Shown here: positions 1-10,428 of the stretch, in pieces
How positions within the stretch are numbered: position 1 is the first letter of the stretch
How the letters are laid out: each line of letters opens with the position of its first letter
Assembly: GCF_034259325.1 (NCBI RefSeq)
Contig: NZ_JAXIVS010000014.1
Span: 62,001-126,000, forward strand
Origin: Hyalangium ruber
GTDB taxonomy: Bacteria > Myxococcota > Myxococcia > Myxococcales > Myxococcaceae
DNA: 64,000 nucleotides
Direction: 5' to 3'
Notes under the pieces: generated by a model
What the model was told of the DNA's origin: nothing
The model's database searches: none
What the model saw: the letters and a program-made list of their open reading frames with translations, nothing else
Position numbers and translations under genes: made by a program

Positions 1-1
1 G

Positions 2-202
2 GTGCGCGTGCGCCTGCGGCGCTTGCTGCGCGAGCTGTTCCGCAAGCGGCGCGCGCAATGGCCCACCGGCCTGGACGTGGTGCTGGTGGTGCGCTCCTCG
101 GGCAAGGACGTCTCCTTCGCTGAAATGGCGCGCGCCTTCGATGGTGTTACCCGCAAGCTGCAGCGGCTCTCCCCGGCCGCGCCCGGAGGGGCCTCCTCAT
201 GA
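2..202 (+). CDS. rnpA: Ribonuclease P protein component, C-terminal part (5' end outside window)
   Basis: This is the 3' portion of rnpA, the protein cofactor that helps the RNase P RNA cleave 5' leaders from pre-tRNA. The reading frame is open to the left edge, so the gene is partial and no start is assigned. The visible part begins with the basic helix typical of the family, in which [17 protein letters not shown] matches the RNR-type RNA-binding stretch, followed by the hydrophobic strand [12 protein letters not shown]. The stop codon overlaps the ATG of yidD (ATGA, 4 nt), which indicates translational coupling. The order rnpA-yidD-yidC-jag-mnmE is the conserved origin-proximal order in many bacteria, so rpmH and perhaps dnaA should lie further left. 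Confidence 0.9.
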   Translation: MRVRLRRLLRELFRKRRAQWPTGLDVVLVVRSSGKDVSFAEMARAFDGVTRKLQRLSPAAPGGASS

Positions 203-417
203 GTCCGCTTGCCTTCCTGCTGTCCCTTCCCATCCGCTTCTACCGGCGGGTGATTGGACCGCTGCTGCCGAAGGTGTGCCGCTTCCACCCCTCGTGCTCC
301 ACGTACGCGCTCCAGGCCCTGGAGAAGCATGGCGGCCTGAAGGGCAGTGGCCTCACGGTGTGGCGACTGTTGCGCTGCAACCCCTTCCACCCCGGCGGCG
401 TTGATCCGGTGCCCTGA
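199..417 (+). CDS. yidD: YidD, membrane protein insertion efficiency factor
   Basis: A 72-residue protein of the YidD family, a small inner-membrane-associated factor that helps YidC insert membrane proteins. It shows the family hallmarks in order: an N-terminal amphipathic helix (residues 3-20), the phrase [15 protein letters not shown] with the conserved cysteines (about residues 27-41), and the C-terminal [16 protein letters not shown] signature. Length is normal for the family. The ATG overlaps the rnpA stop by 4 nt, and yidC follows 51 nt later, so the three genes form one transcription unit. Confidence 0.95.
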   Translation: MSPLAFLLSLPIRFYRRVIGPLLPKVCRFHPSCSTYALQALEKHGGLKGSGLTVWRLLRCNPFHPGGVDPVP

Positions 418-468
418 GCGCGGTAGCCGCCCCGCTGGCCCTCTCCGCCGGGAGAGGGGACCTTTCAT

Positions 469-2295
469 ATGAACCTTCCTGACGATCCTTTCTCGCCGAA
501 CCAGAACGACTCGCAGAAGCGGCTGCTGGTAGCCCTCGGCCTGTCCTTCGCGGCCATCACCGTCTACATGCTCTTCCTGGCGCCTCCGCCTCCGCCTCCG
601 CCCGAGGCCACGGGCCTGGACGCGGGCGTGGCGGTGGGCGGGCCGACGGACGCGGGCACCGCGGGGGTGGGCGCGCCGACGCCTCCCGTGGGGGGCACGC
701 TGGACGGTATCGCCGTGGGCATGCCGACGGAGGCCGAGGTGCCGGTGCGCACGGTGGAGCGCGCGCGCCAGGAGGCCCGCTACGCCTTCTCGAGCGAGGG
801 CGCGGGCTTCACCTCCGCGGAGCTGCAGGGCCCGAAGATGCGCGAGCAGCAGGAGCTGACGGTCGCCGAGGGCTTCAAGAAGCTCTTTGGCGCGGAGCTG
901 CCGCCGCCGCCGCAGATGAACCTGGTGAAGCCGGTGCCGGGCCAGCCGCTGCCGCTGTCGCTCTCCATCGACGGGCCGGCGCCGCTGCCGGCCAACGCGC
1001 GCTGGACGGTGGCCGAGGGCGACGAGGGCCAGGTGCGCTTCTCCACGCGCCGCGGGCCGTGGGAGGTGACCAAGACATTGCAGTGGCCGAAGGCGGGCTT
1101 CGAGCTGGTCTACACGGTGCAGGTGAAGAACACCTCGGCCCAGCCGCTCACCGGCGAGCTGCAGCTCCACCACAACCGCGCCATCGACCCGAACTTCGAG
1201 CACGCGCCCTCCTTCTTCGGAGGCGTGGGCAACCAGAGCCGCGCCGCGTGCCACGTGGGCGAGGACCTGCACAAGCTGGTGCCCGATGACGAGCCGCCCC
1301 AGGACTTCCGGGGCCCGGTGCATTACTTCGGCATCGACCAGCAGTACTTCCTGTCGCTGCTCTACCCGATTGAGGGCCCCCGGGCGGGCCACTGCGTGCT
1401 CACGGCCACGCCCACCGCGCGCCAGGTGACGGCGGGCTTCCCGCTCACGGTGAACGCGGGCGAGACGGTGACGATGCGCTTCGGCGGCTGGTTCGGGCCG
1501 AAGGACCCCGACTTGCTGCAGCTGGTGCCGGGCCAGGACGTGCTAGGCGCCGCGGGCCTCACGGCCGCGCCCTGGAGCCCCGCCATCGGCAAGACGGTGG
1601 ACTTCGGCATCTGGGAGCTGATCTGCCGGCCGCTGCTCTTCTTCATGAAGAAGTTCCACGGCATGACGGGCAACTGGGGTGTGGCCATCATGCTGCTCAC
1701 CCTGCTGGTGAAGCTCGTGCTGCTGCCGCTCACCTACAAGTCCATGGTGGGCATGGAGGCGGTGAAGGAGCTGCAGCCCAAGATGGAGGAGCTGCGCAAG
1801 AAGTACGCGGATGACCGCGAGCGCATGAACCTCGAGGTGATGAAGCTCTACCAGCAGGCGAAGGTGAACCCGCTGGGCGGCTGTCTGCCGCTGCTCATTC
1901 AGATGCCGGTGTGGATCGCCCTGTTCACCGCGCTGCGCAACAGCTTCGACATCTACTGGGAGCCCTTCGTCGGCCCCATCTGGCGGGACCTCACGTACAA
2001 GGACCCCACGTACCTGCTGCCGCTGGCGCTGGGCGTGTCGATGATCATCACCCAGAAGATGCAGCCGCAGATGATGGATGCGGCCCAGGCGCGCATCATG
2101 ATCTGGGTGATGCCGATCATCTTCACCCTGACGCTGTTGCAGTACCCGGCGGGTCTGTCGCTCTACATCTTCACCAACAACATCCTCTCCATCGGCCAGC
2201 AGTACGGGCTGAGGAAGTGGCTGGACCGCAAGAAGGACAAAGGTGGCGGGAGTTCACCGCCCGCCGTGGCCTCCGCGGGAGGCAAGCGCAAGTGA
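469..2295 (+). CDS. yidC: Membrane protein insertase YidC
   Basis: A 608-residue YidC/Oxa1/Alb3 insertase that acts alone or with SecYEG to integrate inner-membrane proteins. Residues 18-38 form the first membrane span, followed by a run of seven prolines and an Ala/Gly/Thr-rich linker. A large periplasmic beta domain covers about residues 100-385, and the conserved insertase core starts near residue 390 and holds the remaining spans. The core motif VNPLGGCLPLLIQMPVW is present. The position of the groove arginine of E. coli YidC appears to be Lys415 (VKLVLLPLT), so the positive charge is kept. The ATG has a GAGAGGGG Shine-Dalgarno sequence about 9 nt upstream. The stop overlaps the GTG of jag. 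The C-terminal tail is short and basic. Confidence 0.97.
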   Translation: MNLPDDPFSPNQNDSQKRLLVALGLSFAAITVYMLFLAPPPPPPPEATGLDAGVAVGGPTDAGTAGVGAPTPPVGGTLDGIAVGMPTEAEVPVRTVERARQEARYAFSSEGAGFTSAELQGPKMREQQELTVAEGFKKLFGAELPPPPQMNLVKPVPGQPLPLSLSIDGPAPLPANARWTVAEGDEGQVRFSTRRGPWEVTKTLQWPKAGFELVYTVQVKNTSAQPLTGELQLHHNRAIDPNFEHAPSFFGGVGNQSRAACHVGEDLHKLVPDDEPPQDFRGPVHYFGIDQQYFLSLLYPIEGPRAGHCVLTATPTARQVTAGFPLTVNAGETVTMRFGGWFGPKDPDLLQLVPGQDVLGAAGLTAAPWSPAIGKTVDFGIWELICRPLLFFMKKFHGMTGNWGVAIMLLTLLVKLVLLPLTYKSMVGMEAVKELQPKMEELRKKYADDRERMNLEVMKLYQQAKVNPLGGCLPLLIQMPVWIALFTALRNSFDIYWEPFVGPIWRDLTYKDPTYLLPLALGVSMIITQKMQPQMMDAAQARIMIWVMPIIFTLTLLQYPAGLSLYIFTNNILSIGQQYGLRKWLDRKKDKGGGSSPPAVASAGGKRK

Positions 2296-3065
2296 CCGAG
2301 CAAGCTCCCCCGCAGCAGTCCGCCGCGCCCGCCACGGGTGACACGCGCGTGCGCGCCGAGAAGCTCCTGACCGACATCCTCGGGCTGATGGGCTACCCCG
2401 CGCGGCTGGAGTTCCAGGACGCCTCGGATGGCAGCCTCGCCGTGGCGCTCCACTTCGAACCGGGCCCGCCGCCCGGCGTGGAGAACGGCAAGCGCAGCCA
2501 GGTGGTGGACTCGCTCCAGTTCCTGCTCAACAAGATGCTCCACCGCCCCGGCGTCGAGCGCCGCTGGGTGCTGCTGGGCGCGGGTGTCATCCCCGAGCCC
2601 CGGCCCCGCAAGGAGCCCCAGGCGCCCGCGCCCGCTCCGGCTCCGGCTCCGACCGGTGCGGCCGCTGCCCGCCCACCCGCTCCTGCCCGGGCCCAGCCGC
2701 AGGCCGCTGCTCCCGCGCCCGCCAAGGCGCCGGCTCGAGCGCCCGCGCCGCCGGCCGCGCCTCCGGCGAAGCGAGGCGAGGTGGATGAGCGCACGCTGGA
2801 GGTGGGCGAGGATGCGCTGCTGCACGCGGCTGCTCGCAAGCTGGCCGAGAAGTCGGCCTCGCTCGGCCGCTTCTATGCCATCGCGGCGATGAAACAGGAT
2901 GACCGGGCACGCGTCCTAAAGGCAGTGTCGGGGGTTGCCGGGGTCGCTGTGACGGGAGAGGGCGAGGGGCGGTGCCGCCGTATGGTGTTCTCTCCGGAGA
3001 AGCCGGCGCCGCTGCCCCGCAAGCTCCTGCTTCCGGAGGACGACGAGGACGACTTCGAGGGCTGA
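2292..3065 (+). CDS. jag: Jag/KhpB-like KH-R3H RNA-binding protein
   Basis: A 257-residue RNA-binding protein of the Jag (KhpB, SpoIIIJ-associated) family, which commonly lies directly after yidC. I place the start at GTG 2292, which overlaps the yidC stop by 4 nt; longer in-frame extensions run inside yidC and are not credible. A KH-like domain occupies about residues 20-98 (LQFLLNKMLHRPG near its end). A long Ala/Pro-rich linker follows (about 105-165). The C-terminal domain resembles R3H: the DDRARVLKAV and GEGEGRCRRMVF segments align with the usual HERRIVH and SEGEEPxRRVVI. The histidine of the R-x3-H signature seems to be Leu here, so single-stranded nucleic acid binding by this domain is uncertain. 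No Jag_N domain is present. Confidence 0.85.
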   Translation: MTEQAPPQQSAAPATGDTRVRAEKLLTDILGLMGYPARLEFQDASDGSLAVALHFEPGPPPGVENGKRSQVVDSLQFLLNKMLHRPGVERRWVLLGAGVIPEPRPRKEPQAPAPAPAPAPTGAAAARPPAPARAQPQAAAPAPAKAPARAPAPPAAPPAKRGEVDERTLEVGEDALLHAAARKLAEKSASLGRFYAIAAMKQDDRARVLKAVSGVAGVAVTGEGEGRCRRMVFSPEKPAPLPRKLLLPEDDEDDFEG

Positions 3066-3090
3066 GCTGCCGGAGCCCTGAGGAGAGGAC

Positions 3091-3318
3091 ATGGGCAAGG
3101 CCAAGTCACTCAAGGACAAGCTGTTCGGGGCCGCGGTGCTCAAGATGAGCTTCCGGCTGCGTGGGGACGAGGAGTCGCCCGCCTTCCGCTTCGTGTACCC
3201 CGGGGTGCTGAGGGACCTCGAGCTGGAGGACACGGCGGTCGAGAAGTACATCGAGGAGAACCGCGAGGCCGTGGAGAAGGCCGCCCGGGGTTCCACTCCG
3301 CCCACCGGCACCCGGTGA
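3091..3318 (+). CDS. Small conserved-looking protein between jag and mnmE
   Basis: A 75-residue hydrophilic protein that I cannot assign to a family. It starts 25 nt after jag with GAGGAGAGG about 8 nt ahead of the ATG, and its stop overlaps the GTG of mnmE (GTGA), so it is very probably translated as part of the same operon. The sequence has a basic N terminus (MGKAKSLKDKLFG), a middle region predicted to form short beta strands (FRFVYPGVLRDLEL), and an acidic helical C-terminal part. No signal peptide, membrane span or cysteine is present. Function is unknown; the context suggests a role near RNA binding or tRNA modification, but that is inference only. Confidence 0.75.
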   Translation: MGKAKSLKDKLFGAAVLKMSFRLRGDEESPAFRFVYPGVLRDLELEDTAVEKYIEENREAVEKAARGSTPPTGTR

Positions 3319-4652
3319 GCCACGCACCCGTTTCCACCATCGCCGCGCTGGCGACCGCGCCGGCGGCGGGCGCCGTGGGAATCCTCCGGCTCTCCGGTCC
3401 CGCCGCGCTGGAGGTGGGCCGCCGGCTGGCCCCGAGCGTGCCGGCCGAGCCCACGCCCCGCCACGCCTACCTCGCCTCTTTCGTGGATGCCGAGGGCCGC
3501 ACGCTCGATGAGGGCCTGTTCCTCTACTTCCGCGCGCCCGCCTCGTTCACGGGCGAAGAGGTGGTGGAGCTGCAGGCCCATGGAGGCCCACGCCTGCTGC
3601 GCCTGCTGCTCGCGCGCGTGCTGGAGGATGAGCGCGTGCGTCCGGCCCGCCCGGGAGAGTTCACCCGGCGCGCCTTCCTCAACGGCCGCATGGACCTGAC
3701 GCGCGCGGAGGCGGTGGCGGACCTGGTGGCGGCCGACTCGGAGGCGGCGGTGCGCGCGGCGGCGGCGGGGCTTTCTGGCGTGCTGGCCGAGCGGGTGCGC
3801 GCGCTGGAGGCGCCGCTGCGAGACCTCCACGCGGATGTAGAGGGCGTGCTCAACTTCCCGGACGAGGCCGAGGGCGCGGACGCGGACGCGGGCGCGCGTG
3901 TGGCGGCGCTGCTCACCCAGGCCCAGGGGATGCTGGCCGAGGCCGCACGTGGCAGGCTGGTGCGCCAGGGCGCGCGCGTGGCGCTCTACGGCCCGGTGAA
4001 CGCCGGCAAGTCCACCCTCTTCAACCGGCTGGTGGGCGAGGCGCGGGCCCTGGTGGACGAGGAGCCCGGCACCACGCGCGATGTGCTGGAGGCCCGCGTC
4101 GAGTGGGAGGGGCTGGGCCTCACGCTGCTGGACACCGCGGGGCTGCGCGAGGCGCCGGGCCGCGTGGAGGCGCTCGGAATCGCGCGCACGCGCGAGGCCC
4201 TGTCCGCCGTGGACCTGGCCGTGCTCGTGCTGCCTCCCGAGGCCTCCGAGGCCGAGGCCGAGACGTGGCTGCGCGAGGCGGGCGCGACGGCCGTGCTCCG
4301 CGTGGCGGGCAAGTGCGACGTGGCCTCCGAGGCGGCTGCCCGGGAGTCGGAGCTTCGTGTGAGCGGACGGACAGGTGCGGGCGTCGAGGCGCTGCGCACC
4401 GCGGTCCTCTCGCGCCTGTGGGGCAGTGGAGCCCCCACGGCGGTGGCCCTCGTCTCCGAGCGCCATGCCGACGCCCTGCGCCGGGCCTGTGAGGCCCTGG
4501 CGCGTGCGGAAGCGGCCCGCCATGTCTCCACCCTGGAGGTTGTCTCCGGCGAGGTAGGCCTGGCCCTCGAGGCCCTGGGCGAAGTGTCCGGAACCAGCGT
4601 CTCCGAAGCCCTGCTGGACGCCATCTTCCAGCGCTTCTGCATTGGCAAGTAG
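3315..4652 (+). CDS. mnmE: tRNA modification GTPase MnmE
   Basis: A 445-residue MnmE (TrmE), the GTPase that works with MnmG to install the 5-carboxymethylaminomethyl group on wobble uridine of certain tRNAs. The N-terminal tetrahydrofolate-binding domain covers about residues 1-120, with helical halves flanking the inserted G domain. G motifs are visible: G1 GPVNAGKST near residue 225, G2 DEEPGTTRD, G3 DTAGLR. The C terminus is the diagnostic FCIGK with the catalytic cysteine. The expected G4 motif NKxD reads AGKCD near residue 331, so the Asn is Gly here. Start GTG 3315 overlaps the preceding stop by 4 nt. Its partner mnmG lies about 20 kb to the right. Confidence 0.96.
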   Translation: MSHAPVSTIAALATAPAAGAVGILRLSGPAALEVGRRLAPSVPAEPTPRHAYLASFVDAEGRTLDEGLFLYFRAPASFTGEEVVELQAHGGPRLLRLLLARVLEDERVRPARPGEFTRRAFLNGRMDLTRAEAVADLVAADSEAAVRAAAAGLSGVLAERVRALEAPLRDLHADVEGVLNFPDEAEGADADAGARVAALLTQAQGMLAEAARGRLVRQGARVALYGPVNAGKSTLFNRLVGEARALVDEEPGTTRDVLEARVEWEGLGLTLLDTAGLREAPGRVEALGIARTREALSAVDLAVLVLPPEASEAEAETWLREAGATAVLRVAGKCDVASEAAARESELRVSGRTGAGVEALRTAVLSRLWGSGAPTAVALVSERHADALRRACEALARAEAARHVSTLEVVSGEVGLALEALGEVSGTSVSEALLDAIFQRFCIGK

Positions 4653-4734
4653 CGCACTTGCCTGGGGCTCCCCGGCCGGTGTCAGACCCCTCCCTAGAAT
4701 GCGTCTCTGTTCAGCCGCCGCACGGGAGAGAACG

Positions 4735-5340
4735 GTGACGGAAAACCGCATTGATCAGGCGACGTACTCGGTCCTCAGCGCCCTGCCCACGGGATGGGTG
4801 GGAGAGATCGTCGAAGACGAGCTCGTCGCTTCGCCCCGCCCCTTGGCCGCCCAGACGCGCGCGGCCTTCATGCTGGGGGTGGAGCTGGGCGAGCATCTCG
4901 ACCCGAGGCGCGGCGGCAGTGGCCGCTGGTGCTTCCTGCGCGCCCCCGAGCTGCACCTGGGCCGCGATGTGATGGTGCCGGACCTGGCCGGTTGGCGGCG
5001 CGACCGCGTGTCCCAGCCGCCCCAGCCCGACGAGCCCTTCCTCACGGTCGCGCCCGACTGGGTGTGCGAGGTCGTCTCGCCGGTGACCGTGGCGCTGGAC
5101 CGCGTGCGCAAGCTGCCGCTGTACGCCCAGCACGGCGTGTCGCACGCCTGGTTCATTGATCCGGAGGCGCGCACCCTCGAGGTGTTCCAGCGCCTCAAGC
5201 GCGGCTGGCTCTTCGCTGGCTGCTACGAGGGCGATGCCCTGGTGCGCTCCGAGCCCTTCCCCAACTTCACGCTGGAGCTGGGCTCACTCTGGCTGGCCGA
5301 CGACACGCTCGTGCCGCTGGCCCTGGCGGCGGGGCGGTAG
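4735..5340 (+). CDS. Uma2-family (DUF820) nuclease-fold protein
   Basis: A 201-residue Uma2-family protein with the PD-(D/E)XK restriction-endonuclease fold. Such proteins are abundant in cyanobacteria and myxobacteria and their cellular role is mostly unknown. The family core is clear: PDLAGW (about residues 83-88), then APDWVCEVVSPVT and YAQHGVSHAWFIDP. I prefer GTG 4735, which has GGGAGAG 6-8 nt upstream; an in-frame ATG at 4642 would overlap mnmE and add a stretch unlike family members. It is convergent with and only 7 nt from the histidine kinase on the other strand. Confidence 0.85.
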   Translation: MTENRIDQATYSVLSALPTGWVGEIVEDELVASPRPLAAQTRAAFMLGVELGEHLDPRRGGSGRWCFLRAPELHLGRDVMVPDLAGWRRDRVSQPPQPDEPFLTVAPDWVCEVVSPVTVALDRVRKLPLYAQHGVSHAWFIDPEARTLEVFQRLKRGWLFAGCYEGDALVRSEPFPNFTLELGSLWLADDTLVPLALAAGR

Positions 5341-5347
5341 GCAGCGC

Positions 5348-7330
<1,983 letters not shown>

Positions 7331-7467
7331 GGTAAGGCTCCTGGGCGCGCCCAGGGCCGTGTCGGGCCAGAGGACGCGGGCAGCGCACTCTGGCCCACCG
7401 TGACGGGGGCAGACGAGCACGCTCCTCCGCGCCGAGCCGGAGCCGCGTTGGGTGGTGGACGCTTGCG

Positions 7468-8505
7468 TCAGGCCGGGAGCGGCACTTCGCTCGGGCGCAG
7501 CAACCGGCGCACCGCGCGCAGCAACAGCTCCGGATCCACCGGCGCCGCGAGGAAGCCCCGCGCGCCCACCCTCTGGGCCCGCGTCAGCTCCTGCTCCGGC
7601 GCCTTGCCCGCCACCAACAGCCGCGCGCGCACCCGCTCACCCAGGACCTCCATGGAAGGCAGCGGGGAGATGACCACCGCGTCCTCGTCCGCCGCGCGCA
7701 CCTCGGCGGCGCTCGCCACCCGGGCCGCGATGCCCGCCGCGCCCAGCACATGCACCAGGCCCGTGGTCGCCTCGGTGCCCCAGCCATACACCAGCACCCG
7801 CGCGAGCGGAGCCGAGGGGGCCAGCACCGCCGTGGCCACCGGCACGAGCCGAGAGGGCTCTGCCTCCAGCTCCACGTCCAGCTCCAGCGGCGAGAACAGC
7901 GGCAGCCCGTCCTGCTCCAGCGTGGCCGCCTGTGCCTTGACGTCCGGCGCGCTTGGCCCCGGGCCCGCGTGGATGTCCTCGGCCAGGAAGCTGTCGATGA
8001 AGGGCAGCAATTCCTCGGCTTCGGGCAGCGCCAGGGCCTCGGGCGCCTCGGGCTGCTCCACTGTATGCACCTCGCCGCGATACAGCCGGCCGATGGCGCG
8101 GCGGATGGCCGGGTCCGGAGCGAGCCGCGCCACCACCCGCTTGCCCGACACGTTCTTCACCACATCCAACGAGGCCAGGCTCGCCGGCGCCGCGATGGCC
8201 ACCACCAGCACCGCCTCGCGAGGGCCCTCCAGCCGCAGCGGCACCACCCGGTGCGCCTCCGCCACCTTCACCGGCACCAGCCGCGCCAGCCGCGCGTCCA
8301 ACAACTGCGAGTCCAGGTCCACCGCCGCCACGCCCGTCTGCTCCGCCAGCGCGGCGAACACCTGGGTGGCCTCGCAGAAGCCCTGGTCCACCACCACCTG
8401 CCCCAGCGGCATGCCCCATTGCCGCTGGAACCCCAGCGCCGCTTGAAGCTGCAGCGCGTCCACCACCCCCCGGGAAAGAAGGATGTCGCCCAGGCGCTTC
8501 TTCAT
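7468..8505 (-). CDS. MshEN/GspE N-terminal domain protein with receiver-like C terminus
   Basis: A 345-residue protein whose first ~150 residues match the MshEN/T2SSE N-terminal domain (KKRLGDILLSRGVVDALQLQAAL, then QWGMPLGQVVVDQG and the ARLVPVKVAEAHRVVPL segment). This domain in pilus and secretion ATPases can bind cyclic di-GMP. The ATPase module that normally follows is missing. After an acidic linker, residues from about 225 resemble a degenerate receiver fold (ARVLVYGWGTEATTGLVHVL, then AVVISPLPSMEVLG) without a convincing phospho-accepting Asp. Start ATG 8505 has GGAGGG 8 nt upstream; the longer form from 8559 has no site. The gene precedes the poly-HAMP kinase on the same strand. I infer a signalling adaptor; cyclic-di-GMP binding is a guess from family knowledge. 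Confidence 0.8.
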   Translation of the reverse strand: MKKRLGDILLSRGVVDALQLQAALGFQRQWGMPLGQVVVDQGFCEATQVFAALAEQTGVAAVDLDSQLLDARLARLVPVKVAEAHRVVPLRLEGPREAVLVVAIAAPASLASLDVVKNVSGKRVVARLAPDPAIRRAIGRLYRGEVHTVEQPEAPEALALPEAEELLPFIDSFLAEDIHAGPGPSAPDVKAQAATLEQDGLPLFSPLELDVELEAEPSRLVPVATAVLAPSAPLARVLVYGWGTEATTGLVHVLGAAGIAARVASAAEVRAADEDAVVISPLPSMEVLGERVRARLLVAGKAPEQELTRAQRVGARGFLAAPVDPELLLRAVRRLLRPSEVPLPA

Positions 8506-8792
8506 GGTGTGTTCCCTCCGGCCGCCCCCCAGCGGACCCTTGGCGAGGACCTGGTCCACAACGGAGACACAGGTAGGTGAATGTCTGCCTTCCTACCCCG
8601 TTCCGGTCCCGGGCGCCATACCACTTTAGCGCCAGACGCTTCCGTCTCTCCGCCACAAGACCGCGATTTTCCAGGATTTTTGCCCCTATTCTCCGAGAAG
8701 GCGGGCTGTCCGGGCTTCCACCCCCGCGCCGGTTGCCCTCACGGCGGCCGGGTGTGCCCCTGCTTGCCTGCCCGTCCATGTAGGTGGATTCC

Positions 8793-9398
8793 ATGCACAC
8801 CTTCCGGGGCATGCGAGAGGCGTCCTTGGATGAAGTGCTCCGCCACCTTCGCGAGGAGGTGTCTTCGGCGGGAGCGGTGAGGGTGGGAGAGCGCCTGGAG
8901 GGCGTGCGGGTGCGCCCCGAGCACCTGGGTCCCTTTCTGCACTTCCGGCGGGGGCGCTACACCCGCAACCTCGTCTACCGGGACCCGGGCTTCGAGGTGG
9001 TGCTCAACTGCTGGGACACTGGCGCCGTCTCGCCCATCCATGACCATGACGGCCAGGAGTGCTGGTTCAGCATCCAGGCGGGCACCTTCATGCTCGAGGA
9101 CTTTCCCCTGCTCTCCGGCGGCCGGGAGCCAGGGCCCGCCGTGCTGGGCCCCCCCCGCATCGCCGACATGGTGGGCCCCGGGCACGTGGATCACCGCTCG
9201 CCCCAGGACTCCATCCACCGCGTCTCGGCGCTGATCGGCCCCGCCGTCACCCTGCACGTGTACGCCGCCCCCGTGGAGCGCTGTCTCGTCTTCGATGCGC
9301 GCCGACAGCGGTGTACATGGCGTATGCTCTCCTACCATTCCATCTTCGGCCGCCCCGTCCAGGAGTCTTCTTGGGGGGAAACCACCGATCGGCGGTAG
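8793..9398 (+). CDS. Cysteine dioxygenase family protein
   Basis: A 201-residue cupin-fold protein of the cysteine dioxygenase (CDO I) family, which oxidises cysteine to cysteine sulfinate with non-haem iron. The metal-binding phrase SPIHDHDGQECWFSIQAG sits near residues 78-95 (two His of the triad), and the third His is in DSIHRVSAL near residue 147. The C-terminal half contains VTLHVYAAPVERCLVFD, matching the last strands of the cupin barrel. ATG 8793 is preferred because AGGTGG lies 6-10 nt upstream; GTG 8784 is in the same frame. The 287-nt gap to the divergent MshEN gene is comparatively AT-rich around 8665-8700 and probably holds both promoters. Confidence 0.88.
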   Translation: MHTFRGMREASLDEVLRHLREEVSSAGAVRVGERLEGVRVRPEHLGPFLHFRRGRYTRNLVYRDPGFEVVLNCWDTGAVSPIHDHDGQECWFSIQAGTFMLEDFPLLSGGREPGPAVLGPPRIADMVGPGHVDHRSPQDSIHRVSALIGPAVTLHVYAAPVERCLVFDARRQRCTWRMLSYHSIFGRPVQESSWGETTDRR

Positions 9399-9516
9399 CA
9401 GCGCCGGCTCTTTCCCTCCGTCTCATTTTCCGAGGGGGACTCACACCCCCAGGGCGGGTGTGAATGACGGCAAGTTGACCGATGGGCGCACAGGTAGTCG
9501 CCGGTAAACTCACACC

Positions 9517-10404
9517 ATGGCGGAACTGTTTGCTGGCAAGCCCTCTCGTCGCTCGTCGCGAGAAGCCGGACAGGTGGCAGTCGAAGCGGCACTCACCATG
9601 CCGCTGTTCGTCTTCCTGATCCTCGGCATCCTTCAGCTGGGGCTGACCTCCCAGGCGCGAGTCATGGCCAAGTATGCCGCCTATCGCGCCGCGCGCGTAG
9701 GGGCCCTCAACCACGCGGACCCCGAGGCCATCGAGGCGGCGGCCATCCTGCACCTCATGCCGGTGCTCGTGGGCAACGACGAAGTCATCATGCCCACCAG
9801 CTCCTCGACCGACGTCATCGCCAAGTTCAACGTCTTCGCCCAGGCGGGCGGCATTGGCAACCGGCTCGGCGCCACCGGGCTCAAGCAGGTCAAGACGGTC
9901 ATCTGCGGCCCGACGCAGGCGGAGTTCGGCGTCGGCGGCCAGCGTCAGCTGGCCCGGGTGGATCAAAGCACGCTCAACGGCCGGGGCAGCTCCAACGAGG
10001 TGGACTTCGATGACCCCTTCGTCCAGAGCGGCCCGGACAACTTCTACGCGGGCGCGTCGGGCGCCGATGCGCTGCGCCGCTTCAACCGCATGCGCCTGCG
10101 CGTGCAGGTGCAGCTGCTGTACCGGATGCCCATCCCCTTCGCCAACATGATCATCACCAAGGCCTACCTGGGCCTGCAGATGCCGTCGGTGATGATGATG
10201 CCCCAGGAGAACAAGGACCCCATCTCCCGGTATGTTCCGCAGACGTACGCCAACGTGAAGCGCGCCCATGACCTGGGCATCTACGTGGTCCCCATCAACG
10301 CCGGCTACGCCATGCGCATGCAGAGCAACATGTTCCTGTCGCGCTTCCGTCCCCCCGCCCGCAACGAGTGCTCGCACTACGGGCAGGGCAAGCAGAGCCT
10401 CTAG
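9517..10404 (+). CDS. TadE-like pilus assembly protein
   Basis: A 295-residue membrane-anchored protein of the TadE/TadG type, minor pilin-like components of tight-adherence (Flp) pili. After a basic N terminus the phrase GQVAVEAALTMPLFVFLILGI (residues 19-39) shows the conserved Glu followed by a single membrane span, as in TadE. The rest (about 250 residues) would be periplasmic and contains LRVQVQLLYRMPIPFANMIITKAYLGL, similar to the region near the C-terminal half of other TadE-like proteins. It is the first gene of a co-directional locus (9517-16423) of pilus-like and secreted proteins. No secretion ATPase or TadB/TadC platform genes are in the window. Confidence 0.82.
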   Translation: MAELFAGKPSRRSSREAGQVAVEAALTMPLFVFLILGILQLGLTSQARVMAKYAAYRAARVGALNHADPEAIEAAAILHLMPVLVGNDEVIMPTSSSTDVIAKFNVFAQAGGIGNRLGATGLKQVKTVICGPTQAEFGVGGQRQLARVDQSTLNGRGSSNEVDFDDPFVQSGPDNFYAGASGADALRRFNRMRLRVQVQLLYRMPIPFANMIITKAYLGLQMPSVMMMPQENKDPISRYVPQTYANVKRAHDLGIYVVPINAGYAMRMQSNMFLSRFRPPARNECSHYGQGKQSL

Positions 10405-10428
10405 TCCTCCGCGCGAGGTCCAATCCTT

